A DNA stretch of 64,000 nt, from NCBI GenBank assembly GCA_018268135.1, contig JAFDXD010000135.1:1-64000 (forward strand), in the 5' to 3' direction. The notes beneath the pieces are model-generated. The model made no database searches, was not told the DNA's origin, and saw only the letters and a program-made list of their open reading frames with translations. Shown in pieces: positions 36,530 through 45,205 of this stretch. How positions within the stretch are numbered: the first letter of the stretch is position 1; each line of letters begins with the position of its first letter. The DNA comes from Bacteroidota bacterium (GTDB taxonomy: Bacteria > Bacteroidota > Bacteroidia > Chitinophagales > Chitinophagaceae). The translations under genes and the position numbers were made by a program.

Positions 36530-36567
36530 TTAAAAAGGAGCTGTTTTAAATTACTGCTCCTTTTTAA
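36530..36567 (+). terminator. Terminator after the OmpA-family gene
   Basis: TTAAAAAGGAGC (36530-36541) and GCTCCTTTTTAA (36556-36567), a 12-bp stem with a T5 tail in the right arm, 18 bases after the stop codon. The A-rich left arm makes it a possible terminator for the convergent hutU as well. Confidence 0.8.
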
Positions 36568-36655
36568 CTTTGCTTTGTAACTGTTGCAAATTTTTATAAA
36601 CCCCGGTGATTCATTTTAAAGAAAAAAATCTTTTCGAGAATAATAATTTTGTTTT

Positions 36656-38332
36656 CTATTTCAGTCTCTCTTTAATATCCAGCTTATATTTTCTTGCATA
36701 ATCTTTGGCTACATCGTAGCCTGCATCTGCATGCCTGATTACCCCCATACCCGGGTCGTTACGCAGTACACGGCTTAGTCTTGCTGCCGCCTCTTCTGTA
36801 CCATCGGCTACAATTACCATCCCTGCATGAATACTATAGCCCATACCTACTCCACCGCCATGATGAAGACTTACCCAGCTTGCGCCGCCGGCAGTATTTA
36901 CCAGGGCATTTAATATTGGCCAGTCGGCTACGGCATCACTCCCATCCAGCATTGCTTCAGTTTCACGGTTGGGCGATGCTACACTACCGGTATCTAAATG
37001 ATCTCGCCCAATTACTATGGGAGCTTTTACTTTGCCTGTGCGAACCAGTTCATTAAATGCCAGTCCGGCTTTTTCTCTATCGCCCTGCCCTATCCAGCAT
37101 ATTCGTGCAGGCAACCCCTGAAAAGCAATTTTTTCCTGAGCCATTTTTATCCAGCGTATCATCCCCTTATTTTCAGGAAATAATTCCATCATAACGTTGT
37201 CGGTTACACGAATATCTTCAGGGTCGCCACTTAAAGCAGCCCATCTAAAGGGGCCTTTTCCTTCGCAAAATAATGGGCGAATGTATGCAGGCACAAAACC
37301 GGGAAAATCAAATGCATTTTGCAATCCTCTTTCTTTAGCCCTTGCCCTTATATTATTTCCATAATCAAATGTGATAGCTCCTTTTTGCATTAATTGCAAC
37401 ATGAGCTGCACATGCAAGTACATACTATTATAACTCAATTGTATATATTCATCAGGGTTTTGCGCACGCAAAATATTTGCCTGCTCATTGCTTAAAGTAT
37501 GAGGTACATACCCAATTAATGGGTCATGGGCAGAGGTTTGGTCTGTTAAAGTATCCGGGATGATGTTTCTATCTAACAAGCGTTGTAATAAAGTAACAGC
37601 ATTGCATAATACTCCGATGCTTACGGCTTTGCCTTCCGATTTATATTTTAATGCTTTATCAATAGCTTCATCAATATCTGAATATTTTTCATCGAGGTAT
37701 TTTGTTTCTATTCGTTTATCAATCCTCCATTCTTCCACTTCTGCTATCAATGCTACCCCTTCATTCATAGTAATAGCAAGAGGCTGAGCGCCACCCATAC
37801 CACCAAGGCCGGCAGTTACATTTAAAGTGCCTTTTAGAGAGCCTCCAAAATGCCTGGCAGCAGCAGCTCCATAGGTTTCATAAGTACCTTGCACTATCCC
37901 CTGCGATCCAATATATATCCAGCTTCCGGCTGTCATTTGCCCATACATCATCAACCCTTTTTTTTCCAATTCGTCAAAGTGTTTCCAATTAGCCCAATTG
38001 GGTACTAACTGGCTGTTTGAAATTAAAACCCTGGGAGCATCTTTATGAGTTTTTAACATGGCAACCGGCTTACCACTCTGTATTAAAAGGCTTTCATCTT
38101 CTTCTAAATCTTTTAAAGCTTTTACTATTAACTCCAGCGATTCTAAATTTCTTGCAGCTTTGCCCCTGCCGCCATACACAATTAATTCCTCTGGCCTTTC
38201 GGCTACTTCAGGGTCAAGATTGTTGAGCAACATTCTTAAAGCTGCTTCCTGTATCCAGCCTTTGCAATGCAATGCAGTACCGGTTGGTGTTTTGTATTTA
38301 GCAAAATCAAAATTGGCGGTAGTAGTCATCAT
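36656..38332 (-). CDS. hutU: Urocanate hydratase
   Basis: Second step of histidine degradation, urocanate to imidazolone propionate, using tightly bound NAD. The 558 residues show [20 protein letters not shown] near 130, the NAD-binding [13 protein letters not shown], and the catalytic cysteine in [13 protein letters not shown] near 410, and the C-terminal [18 protein letters not shown]. Full length. It lies 52 bases downstream of hutH. hutI and the formiminoglutamate step are not in the window. Confidence 0.96.
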   Translation of the reverse strand: MMTTTANFDFAKYKTPTGTALHCKGWIQEAALRMLLNNLDPEVAERPEELIVYGGRGKAARNLESLELIVKALKDLEEDESLLIQSGKPVAMLKTHKDAPRVLISNSQLVPNWANWKHFDELEKKGLMMYGQMTAGSWIYIGSQGIVQGTYETYGAAAARHFGGSLKGTLNVTAGLGGMGGAQPLAITMNEGVALIAEVEEWRIDKRIETKYLDEKYSDIDEAIDKALKYKSEGKAVSIGVLCNAVTLLQRLLDRNIIPDTLTDQTSAHDPLIGYVPHTLSNEQANILRAQNPDEYIQLSYNSMYLHVQLMLQLMQKGAITFDYGNNIRARAKERGLQNAFDFPGFVPAYIRPLFCEGKGPFRWAALSGDPEDIRVTDNVMMELFPENKGMIRWIKMAQEKIAFQGLPARICWIGQGDREKAGLAFNELVRTGKVKAPIVIGRDHLDTGSVASPNRETEAMLDGSDAVADWPILNALVNTAGGASWVSLHHGGGVGMGYSIHAGMVIVADGTEEAAARLSRVLRNDPGMGVIRHADAGYDVAKDYARKYKLDIKERLK

Positions 38333-38384
38333 GATAATTTTTTATTTCAATACGGTATTATTAGATTGGTTTATTCTGGTAATA

Positions 38385-39875
38385 TCAGGCCTCTTTATTT
38401 AAAAATGAAAATGCTTTTTCCATATCCTCATGCATCACTCTGTCTGCATCATTAAAAGTTACTACTTTTCTGAATGATGCAATAATTTTTTGCAAAGGCT
38501 CAGATGTAGAAAGAGGTTTTCTAAATTCTATTGCCTGTGCGGCAGTAAGTAATTCTATTGCCAGTACTTTTTGCACATTGTCCATTACTCTTTTACATTT
38601 TGTAGCTGCATTGGCACCCATACTTACATGGTCTTCCTGATTGTTGCTTGACGGAATGGTATCAACAGATGCAGGTGTGCAAAGCTGTTTATTTTCACTA
38701 ACAATACCTGCTGCAGTATATTGTGGAATCATAAAGCCCGAATGTAAGCCCGGGTTTTTAACTAAAAATGCTGGTAACCCTCTTTGCCCTCCTATTAACT
38801 GATAGGTTCTTCTTTCACTAATGCTTGCTAATTCGCTCATAGCAATGGCAAAAAAATCTAAAGCCAATGCCAATGGTTGCCCATGAAAATTGCCGCCACT
38901 CACAATCAAATCATCATCAGGAAAAATATTGGGATTATCTGTTACAGCATTTATTTCTTTCATAAATACACTTTGTACATAATCAAATGTATCCTGTGTG
39001 GCGCCATGTACCTGAGGTATGCATCTAAATGAATAGGGATCCTGCACCTGCACTTTTTTCTGTGAAGAAATTTTGCTACCGTCTAACAATTCCCGTATTT
39101 TTTTTGCTGTAGTTAACTGCCCTTTGTGCGGCCTTAATTGATGAATATGCTCATTTAGTGGCTCGCTCAGGCAATCAAAGGCATCAAAACTAATTGCAGA
39201 AATTACATTTGCCCAATCTAACAAACGCTCTGCCTGTATTAAAAGATAAATTCCGTAAGCGCTCATAAATTGAGTGCCATTTATTAAAGCAAGGCCCTCT
39301 TTGCTCTGTAATTTTATAGGTGCCCAATTAAGCTCATCCAATACGGCTTTTGTAGAAGATTTGGTATTTTTAAAATTCACTTCGCCTAAGCCAATTAATG
39401 GAAGGCTTAAATGGCTCAATGGCGCTAAATCGCCGGAAGCACCCAATGAACCTTGTGTATAAATAACAGGAAGTACATTGTAATTGTACATATCTACCAG
39501 GCGGTTTACTGTATCAATTTGTACCCCTGAGTGGCCATAACTTAAAGATTTAATTTTAAGCATTAGCATCAGCTTCACAATAGATGCAGGAACTTCTTCT
39601 CCCATGCCGCAAGCATGAGATTTCAGCAAGTTGCTTTGCAATTTTTCCAATTGGTCATTATCAATTTTTACATTTTGTAAAAATCCAAACCCGGTATTGA
39701 TGCCGTAAAATAATTGCTGAGTAGTTTCCAGTTTACGATCCAGATATTCTCTACACTTAATAATTTGTTGCTGAGCAGTGGGAGTAATTGAAATTTTTTG
39801 TTGAAACTGAAGTAACTCTTTTAGTTGCTCAAATTCAGTTGGGTTTCCGTCAAGCGGCAATTCATTATCTTTCAT
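38385..39875 (-). CDS. hutH: Histidine ammonia-lyase
   Basis: Removes ammonia from histidine to give urocanate. The 496 residues carry the self-forming MIO cofactor triad Ala-Ser-Gly in GSLGASGDLAPLSH near 150, the active-site YGINTGFG near 60, and VTDNPNIF with SGGNFHGQPLA further on. Full length. First gene of the pair with hutU; the leader of about 29 nt contains a palindrome. Confidence 0.95.
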   Translation of the reverse strand: MKDNELPLDGNPTEFEQLKELLQFQQKISITPTAQQQIIKCREYLDRKLETTQQLFYGINTGFGFLQNVKIDNDQLEKLQSNLLKSHACGMGEEVPASIVKLMLMLKIKSLSYGHSGVQIDTVNRLVDMYNYNVLPVIYTQGSLGASGDLAPLSHLSLPLIGLGEVNFKNTKSSTKAVLDELNWAPIKLQSKEGLALINGTQFMSAYGIYLLIQAERLLDWANVISAISFDAFDCLSEPLNEHIHQLRPHKGQLTTAKKIRELLDGSKISSQKKVQVQDPYSFRCIPQVHGATQDTFDYVQSVFMKEINAVTDNPNIFPDDDLIVSGGNFHGQPLALALDFFAIAMSELASISERRTYQLIGGQRGLPAFLVKNPGLHSGFMIPQYTAAGIVSENKQLCTPASVDTIPSSNNQEDHVSMGANAATKCKRVMDNVQKVLAIELLTAAQAIEFRKPLSTSEPLQKIIASFRKVVTFNDADRVMHEDMEKAFSFLNKEA

Positions 39876-39884
39876 CTGGCGTTA

Positions 39885-39896
39885 AGTATTAATACT
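39885..39896. promoter_or_regulatory. Candidate operator of the hut genes
   Basis: AGTATTAATACT, a perfect 12-bp palindrome between the predicted transcription start and the hutH ATG, the place for a repressor site. No regulator gene is adjacent. Confidence 0.35.
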
Positions 39897-39909
39897 AATA
39901 TTTATGCCG

Positions 39910-39917
39910 CAAAAGTA
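39910..39917 (-). promoter_or_regulatory. -7 promoter element of hutH-hutU
   Basis: TACTTTTG on the minus strand, a full match to TAnnTTTG. No good -33 element is seen at 19 bases. The leader would be about 29 nt. Confidence 0.5.
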
Positions 39918-40047
39918 TGAAAAGAAATGTAGCCACTTGTAAAATACATAATAGATAGAGCTTAAATTGAAATATTATTATCTTATTGCTTTTTCAGAGC
40001 AATTTTACTATCTAATATGCCCATTTTTTAAAAAATAAATGCTTTAA

Positions 40048-40152
40048 GTATTATTTATTTTGAAATCAAAACTTCATACTTATCAAGTTTTTCTTTAATT
40101 ACTTTTTGTCTTGATACAAAAAGTAACAAAAAAATCAAGGCTGCATAAAAAA
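40048..40152 (-). repeat. Dispersed 3'-end repeat, copy 3
   Basis: Reverse-orientation copy of the element at 467-574. The core hairpin and the adjoining CTTGATTTTTTTGTTAC segment are intact; the distal half is more diverged than in the other two copies. It follows the minus-strand DUF4412 gene, again in the orientation of the gene upstream. Confidence 0.75.
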
Positions 40153-40315
40153 TGCAAAAAATTTGAATTGAGTTTATTCTACTCAATTCTAAAGATTTAT
40201 TTTATTTGCAAAAATATCAAAGCACCACATTGTTGCAATAGTCGAAAATTGCCAGTACGAATACTGGCAAATATATTTTTAAAGAAACATCGGGTAATGA
40301 CACTGAGTATTTTTT

Positions 40316-41083
40316 TTAGAAACCCGGTATTTCTTTATAATCTTTTGGAATCTCAAACATACTCTCCGAAAAATTGTCATGCGAAATTTTAGTTAGGTTT
40401 GAAATTACAGAAGACTTTTCGCTATGCATTTGAAATTTAACAGGAAAACCTGTGCAATCCATTTGAAGCAATTGATTAGCTACATCATTATTGTAAGCTA
40501 TTCCCATGCTCTTTGCAAATTTACTTTGCATAGCTGCCGGCATCGGAATATCTTTTGTCATCCACAAATCGGTTGTATCATTTGAATTCATAAAACTTTG
40601 AATGCCTGAAAACTTCATTGTTTTAATTATTTGGGCATGTACGCAATTTAACCCTTGTATTGTTTCATTGCCAACTTTTGCCACTGCATAAGTAGTATGT
40701 TTGTCTAAAATGTTATCTTCTGACTTTGCTGTGTCAATTTTATTGATGGAATAGGTTTTTGCACTATCGTCTATAAGAATAGATTGCGTGGGTTTGTTCA
40801 TATCCGAAATACCTATCATTATTAAAGAAGGTTTTCCATCATTCATTTTGTACATTTCAACCCTACCCTTACCGGTATGCGATAAATAAATTTTTTGTAA
40901 CATAGCCATTTCAATATTTTCGCCTTTAGTGTTCATACTCATTTCAAGATAAGTATCCTCTCCTCCTCCTGATGAACTTATGTCAACTTTTTGACTATTG
41001 CCTGATTTGCTGCTATTGGATTGGCAACTAAGCAGTGTAGCAGCCATTAATAATGTCATTGCAATTTTTGATGTCATTTTCAT
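40316..41083 (-). CDS. DUF4412 lipoprotein
   Basis: The 255-residue product has a lipoprotein signal ending in LLSC (Cys20) and a Ser-rich linker. The body resembles the DUF4412 family: SILIDDSAKTYSINKID, ETIQGLNCVHAQI and DLWMTKDIPMP, ending in FEIPKDYKEI. Such proteins are exported and of unknown function. It shares this order of motifs with the product of 41814-42872 though overall identity is low, so the two look like diverged paralogues. Third gene of a minus-strand group of three. Confidence 0.7.
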   Translation of the reverse strand: MKMTSKIAMTLLMAATLLSCQSNSSKSGNSQKVDISSSGGGEDTYLEMSMNTKGENIEMAMLQKIYLSHTGKGRVEMYKMNDGKPSLIMIGISDMNKPTQSILIDDSAKTYSINKIDTAKSEDNILDKHTTYAVAKVGNETIQGLNCVHAQIIKTMKFSGIQSFMNSNDTTDLWMTKDIPMPAAMQSKFAKSMGIAYNNDVANQLLQMDCTGFPVKFQMHSEKSSVISNLTKISHDNFSESMFEIPKDYKEIPGF

Positions 41084-41113
41084 TTTTTTGATTTGAATGT
41101 TTAATAATTTTTT

Positions 41114-41701
41114 TTACTTTAATACAAAAATTGGCAGGTTAAACTTTCCATTGGTTACAGGCAATAGTGTTTTACCATCTTCAGCAATCACAGTTCCGGA
41201 GAAGGTGCCTGATACTCTTGTATCTGACAACTGATCTACACTAATTGTAATACTGTTTACATGAGGGTCAATTTTTACATCTGCTCCGTGCCCCGTCGCC
41301 CCGGTGTAAGTACACATATAAGCAGTATCATTTATTATATCATTCTCTTTTGTAAAAGTGCAACTACCTGTTTTAATAGGCACTTCAAATGCAAAGGTTG
41401 AAACGCTGCCATCTGTGGCGCTGGCGTTAGTTAATATTAAGGATAGTGTGTTATCACTTTTGTTGACATTTGCTTTGTACCCCTCCATTAAACTTCCTTT
41501 TTCATTCACCACATTTCCATTTACAGAAAAAGAATAAGACCCCTCATTATCGGACAGGCTATTAGATGCCTGAGTGGAATTACTGGAATTGCTTTCTGAA
41601 ATATTATTTTCTGAGGTTTTGATTGAACTGTTACTACAACCACTGGCAAATAAAATAACTACCAATAGAATGGCTGAATAAATAATTTTTAAATTTTTCA
41701 T
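41114..41701 (-). CDS. Small lipoprotein of unknown family
   Basis: 195 residues with a lipoprotein signal ending in FASGC (Cys22), a Ser/Asn-rich linker of about 25 residues and a beta-rich domain. The end, VSGTFSGTVIAEDGKTLLPVTNGKFNLP, is quoted as a region only (about 165-190); it resembles small Bacteroidota lipoproteins with a GTF-x-G-x-V...V-x-N-G-x-F ending, for which I cannot name a family with confidence. It sits 30 bases upstream of the DUF4412 lipoprotein gene and is probably co-transcribed with it. Confidence 0.55.
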   Translation of the reverse strand: MKNLKIIYSAILLVVILFASGCSNSSIKTSENNISESNSSNSTQASNSLSDNEGSYSFSVNGNVVNEKGSLMEGYKANVNKSDNTLSLILTNASATDGSVSTFAFEVPIKTGSCTFTKENDIINDTAYMCTYTGATGHGADVKIDPHVNSITISVDQLSDTRVSGTFSGTVIAEDGKTLLPVTNGKFNLPIFVLK

Positions 41702-41813
41702 GTATGAGTATTATATTTTGGTTTATAAATTTTAAAGATTAAAAACTAATAACAACTAACTATAAAGTTTAAGCGCAAATTGGCTAAAGTAAAACCTGCA
41801 AAAAAAAAGTAAA

Positions 41814-42872
41814 TTATTTGTGGCCTCCTGCGCCTGCTTTCATTAAATTGGTAATAACTCCGTTATTAGCAGCCATTTTGTAGTTGGCCGGAATTTCAAA
41901 AAAACTATTACTTACTCCAATAAAAGTTGCTTTAGTAAGCGTCATACTTGCTCCAGAGTTTTCAACAATAATTTTTACAGGGTAACCTGTTACACCGGCT
42001 TTTTTTAGGGCATCGTAGTAACTTGCACTTGACCCTGAGCTTGCAGTGGCAGCTGCTTTTTGATACACATCGTACCCCGGCACTGCAGTACTCATCCACA
42101 TATCCATCATCATTTTATGGCCCTTTACTAGTATATGCTTACAAGGATATCCATTTACGTTTTCGCTACCAATTTCGTGTACAGAATAAGAAGAAGCATC
42201 TTTGTTTAACAAGGCCTGATCAATAATATTAAGAGAATATTCTTTGTTTTCATCATCCAATGTAATTCCATAATTTGGCATATCTGCATGTGATAGCATT
42301 ACTATTGGCTTTGAGTTAATATGATACCCTGCAGCCCCGGCAATCATAGCTGCCAAATTCATTTCGCCCCTTGCATGACCATTGCCAGTAAACCAATACT
42401 TGGTTATGCTGTTGCTTGTAACCCCTTTATCGGTAGTAATGCTATTAGTAACTTCATAATAAACACACCTGGTATTACCCTTTGAGCCAGTAGGCTTAAA
42501 AGCATTTATTGCTTTAGCAGAGTCTTCAGCCGATACTCCATTGCCACCCATCATATTTGCCAATGATTTCGCCAGAAGGTCGGCAGTAGAGGTATCGTTG
42601 GGGTTATCTTCTGCTGCTTTTGCAAAGCCCCCTAATACTCTATCCTTATCGCTTTTGTCTCCACTATTGGGAGTAGAGGGTTTTTGAGTAGGATCTATTT
42701 TATTTAAAGCTTTGTCCGTAGCGTTAGATGCAGAATTATTTACATGATTCTGAGCAGTATTTTTTACAGAATTAATAATATTTTTTAAAAATTGTGCATG
42801 TATGGTTACCGTAGTACATGACAGAAAAAAAGTAAAAATGATTATTTTTTTTCTATGAAGGATAGTTTTCAT
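41814..42872 (-). CDS. DUF4412 exported protein
   Basis: 352 residues with a signal peptide (cleavage near IHAQ, residue 26), then a low-complexity region rich in Asn, Ser and Asp (about 35-110) and a DUF4412-like domain: ITLDDENKEYSLNIID, SENVNGYPCKHILVKG, MMMDMWMSTAVPGYD, and near the end FFEIPANYKM. The same motifs recur in the lipoprotein at 40316-41083. Function unknown. A promoter match (TACGTTTG) lies about 80 bases upstream. Confidence 0.68.
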   Translation of the reverse strand: MKTILHRKKIIIFTFFLSCTTVTIHAQFLKNIINSVKNTAQNHVNNSASNATDKALNKIDPTQKPSTPNSGDKSDKDRVLGGFAKAAEDNPNDTSTADLLAKSLANMMGGNGVSAEDSAKAINAFKPTGSKGNTRCVYYEVTNSITTDKGVTSNSITKYWFTGNGHARGEMNLAAMIAGAAGYHINSKPIVMLSHADMPNYGITLDDENKEYSLNIIDQALLNKDASSYSVHEIGSENVNGYPCKHILVKGHKMMMDMWMSTAVPGYDVYQKAAATASSGSSASYYDALKKAGVTGYPVKIIVENSGASMTLTKATFIGVSNSFFEIPANYKMAANNGVITNLMKAGAGGHK

Positions 42873-42951
42873 AAAAATTAAGTTTAGTTGATAATGAATT
42901 CAAATTTTACACTCTTTATTCAATCAAATTCAAGTTATCGACAAACGTATT

Positions 42952-42959
42952 TTTATAAT
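42952..42959 (-). promoter_or_regulatory. -7 promoter element of the DUF4412 gene group
   Basis: TACGTTTG on the minus strand, a full match to TAnnTTTG; no -33 element at proper distance. The leader would be about 74 nt. Confidence 0.4.
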
Positions 42960-43145
42960 CGTCAGAAATTTTTAAAGGATAATGATGGTGCTTTTTTTTT
43001 ACCTAAAGTGCTAAATAATATTACTTATGTGAGTATATTTTAAAAAATTGATTTGCAAATAATAACCAGTCAGGAGGAAGATATTAGCAATTATATTTTG
43101 AAGAAATAAAATTGGGTTATTTAAAACCCTAAAGAAATTAATTTA

Positions 43146-43178
43146 TAAAAAAGCTCCCTGCTAAAAAAACAGGGAGCT
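43146..43178 (-). terminator. Terminator at the end of the ROK-susC-susD operon
   Basis: AGCTCCCTG (43152-43160) and CAGGGAGCT (43170-43178), a perfect 9-bp stem, with TTTTTTATAA following on the minus strand, 37 bases after the susD stop. Confidence 0.88.
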
Positions 43179-43214
43179 AACGGTTATAGAAAAAAAACAA
43201 AAACTAAGAGACTA

Positions 43215-45179
43215 TTAATGTTGTGCCCACCAAAGCGGAGTTAATACCAAGTCATCGCCATTCAATGCAGCTTTGGCCTGGTTATAACCATTAATGTTTG
43301 AATTTTGCAAGCCAGATGGATATTTCATCCTTTGAGGGAAAAATTTCACACTGCTGGTCATATAGGTAGATGCTGTTAAATCCGGTAAAGTAGGAATTAC
43401 ATCTTCTAACACTACATTGTCAAAGAAAGGCAAACCCAATCTTCTGTGGTCGCTCCAGGTTTCTAATGGAAGCCATGGAGTTTGTGCTATAAATTTCTGA
43501 GTAATGATTTTAGTTAATAAATCATTTCTTACTGTACCATTTTGATATAGATTATTTACAGGATAGTTCACTACCATTGTACTTGTATCTACTAAATTTA
43601 GTCCATCAACATAGGTCATGGTACGAGATGCACCGGGCTCTGTAGTATTTGTCCAGCTAACAGAAGTACCGTTTCTATTATAATCTGTAGAAGTTAAATA
43701 AGTAGGAAGGAAACTTGAAATACCCCAATATGCAAAGCTACTGGAAATACCAGATTCATAAGCAGTTTGTCCGCTTACTGGTGTAGCCCAACCTCTTACA
43801 GCGCCTTCAGCTAAAAGGAAATAAGTTTCCCAGGGAGCAAAGAATACTCTTTTAGCAGTTTGGCCTCTAAACTTTTGAGACAAAGTAGGAACCATACCCA
43901 TGGTAGTAGTAATATCAATGGCTTTAAACATGTGATCGCCATATCCGCCTTTTACTCCCCAGTTACCATCGGGAACCCCGTTCCAGGTATATTTTGCATC
44001 AATATTCCTAATTGTATGCATAGCAGCATCTTTAATGGGGCCTACAGTTACATTATTAACTGCTCCGCAAGTACCACTTGGGAAAGAGGGATCGCTACTA
44101 TTGCCCGGCATGTAAAAAATTTGAAATGCACGAGGGTCAATGGTATAAGGTAAACCATCCATCCAGAAAGCAGAATAAGGATTATTGGTTTTTGTGGTAA
44201 GCTGAGCTGGAAAGTACTGACCAACATAATTAGCCGGTTTAACATTGGCTTGTGCTAATGCCTGCTCAGAAGGCGAAGCAATTACACCTGCAATTTGATC
44301 AGAAGATTTTACACTACCTAGACCTTTCATTAGGTTATCTAAAGTTGTAGATATAGGCAACTGATACCAGCATCTTGTATATGCACCGGATAAATCATCC
44401 CATCCTGGTTTTTCCTGTATCTGAAATATTTGATTGTTATTAGTTAACAAAGATTGTGAAGCCGCTGCTTCAAATTCTGTTTTTGCTTTAGCAGCGTCAA
44501 CTTGTGATAAGCGCATTGCCAGTCTTAACCTTAAAGAATTGCAATAAGCTTTCCAATTAGTAAAGTTAAATGCATAAGCAGGGTCTTCTTTTGTTACGGC
44601 ATTATCAGTAACTGTTACAGAAGGGTCTAATTTAGTATTAGCATCTTTCAATTCATCCAGCATATAATAATACACTGATTTTACATCAACAAAGTTGGGG
44701 TTTACACCCTGAAATCCGTCGATGGGCATAGGACCATAACAGTCACTCATTTCGCTAAGTAAATAAGCACGCCAAATACGAGATACCTGTAGGAGGTTAT
44801 TGGTATATGCTTTGGAAGTACCCGCTAAAATCTGCTGATTGGCTACTGAGATAGCGCTATTGATAAAATTCAAAGCACTCGATTGATTGGCATAAACATT
44901 GGAAGTCCAGCCATCATCGTAACCTCCCCAAGAGAAAGTGGCGCCATCAGCATCACCCATTTGCCTACCGGCTGCTACCCAATACAATACAAAACCACGC
45001 TCAGATACATCAGGATTTTGCTGAGCTTTAATGATTGAATTATCAATAAAATATTCTACCTGTACCTGATCGGTACTTGCTGCTACAGGATTGGTGTTTA
45101 TATCCTGAAACTTTTTACATGATAATAACAGCAGCGGAGCAGCCATTAATATCAAAATATAATTTTTTAACTTTTTCAT
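43215..45179 (-). CDS. SusD/RagB-family nutrient-binding lipoprotein
   Basis: Surface lipoprotein that lids the SusC channel and binds the incoming substrate. 654 residues with lipoprotein signal ending in LLLSC (Cys21) followed by KKFQDINTNP, the standard opening. The sequence up to about 110 and the stretch RVSRIWRAYLLSEMSDCYGPMP near 140 (TPR-containing half) fit the SusD-like_2 group. It is longer than most SusD proteins (about 500-550), with the excess spread over the middle. The substrate cannot be read from it. It follows susC after 26 bases. Confidence 0.88.
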   Translation of the reverse strand: MKKLKNYILILMAAPLLLLSCKKFQDINTNPVAASTDQVQVEYFIDNSIIKAQQNPDVSERGFVLYWVAAGRQMGDADGATFSWGGYDDGWTSNVYANQSSALNFINSAISVANQQILAGTSKAYTNNLLQVSRIWRAYLLSEMSDCYGPMPIDGFQGVNPNFVDVKSVYYYMLDELKDANTKLDPSVTVTDNAVTKEDPAYAFNFTNWKAYCNSLRLRLAMRLSQVDAAKAKTEFEAAASQSLLTNNNQIFQIQEKPGWDDLSGAYTRCWYQLPISTTLDNLMKGLGSVKSSDQIAGVIASPSEQALAQANVKPANYVGQYFPAQLTTKTNNPYSAFWMDGLPYTIDPRAFQIFYMPGNSSDPSFPSGTCGAVNNVTVGPIKDAAMHTIRNIDAKYTWNGVPDGNWGVKGGYGDHMFKAIDITTTMGMVPTLSQKFRGQTAKRVFFAPWETYFLLAEGAVRGWATPVSGQTAYESGISSSFAYWGISSFLPTYLTSTDYNRNGTSVSWTNTTEPGASRTMTYVDGLNLVDTSTMVVNYPVNNLYQNGTVRNDLLTKIITQKFIAQTPWLPLETWSDHRRLGLPFFDNVVLEDVIPTLPDLTASTYMTSSVKFFPQRMKYPSGLQNSNINGYNQAKAALNGDDLVLTPLWWAQH

Positions 45180-45205
45180 TTTTTAAAAATTTTGAGATGA
45201 ATAGA

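Larger units (their letters stand above)
39876..40315. other. 440-base intergenic region upstream of hutH
   Basis: Contains the hut promoter and palindrome next to hutH and repeat copy 3 at 40048-40152. The remaining 160 bases up to the DUF4412 gene hold nothing I can identify apart from a CCAGTACGAATACTGG inverted repeat near 40251. Confidence 0.7.
42873..43214. other. 342-base intergenic region between DUF4412 gene and susD
   Basis: Holds the DUF4412 promoter at 42952-42959 and the susD terminator at 43146-43178. Between them nothing recognisable. Confidence 0.7.
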
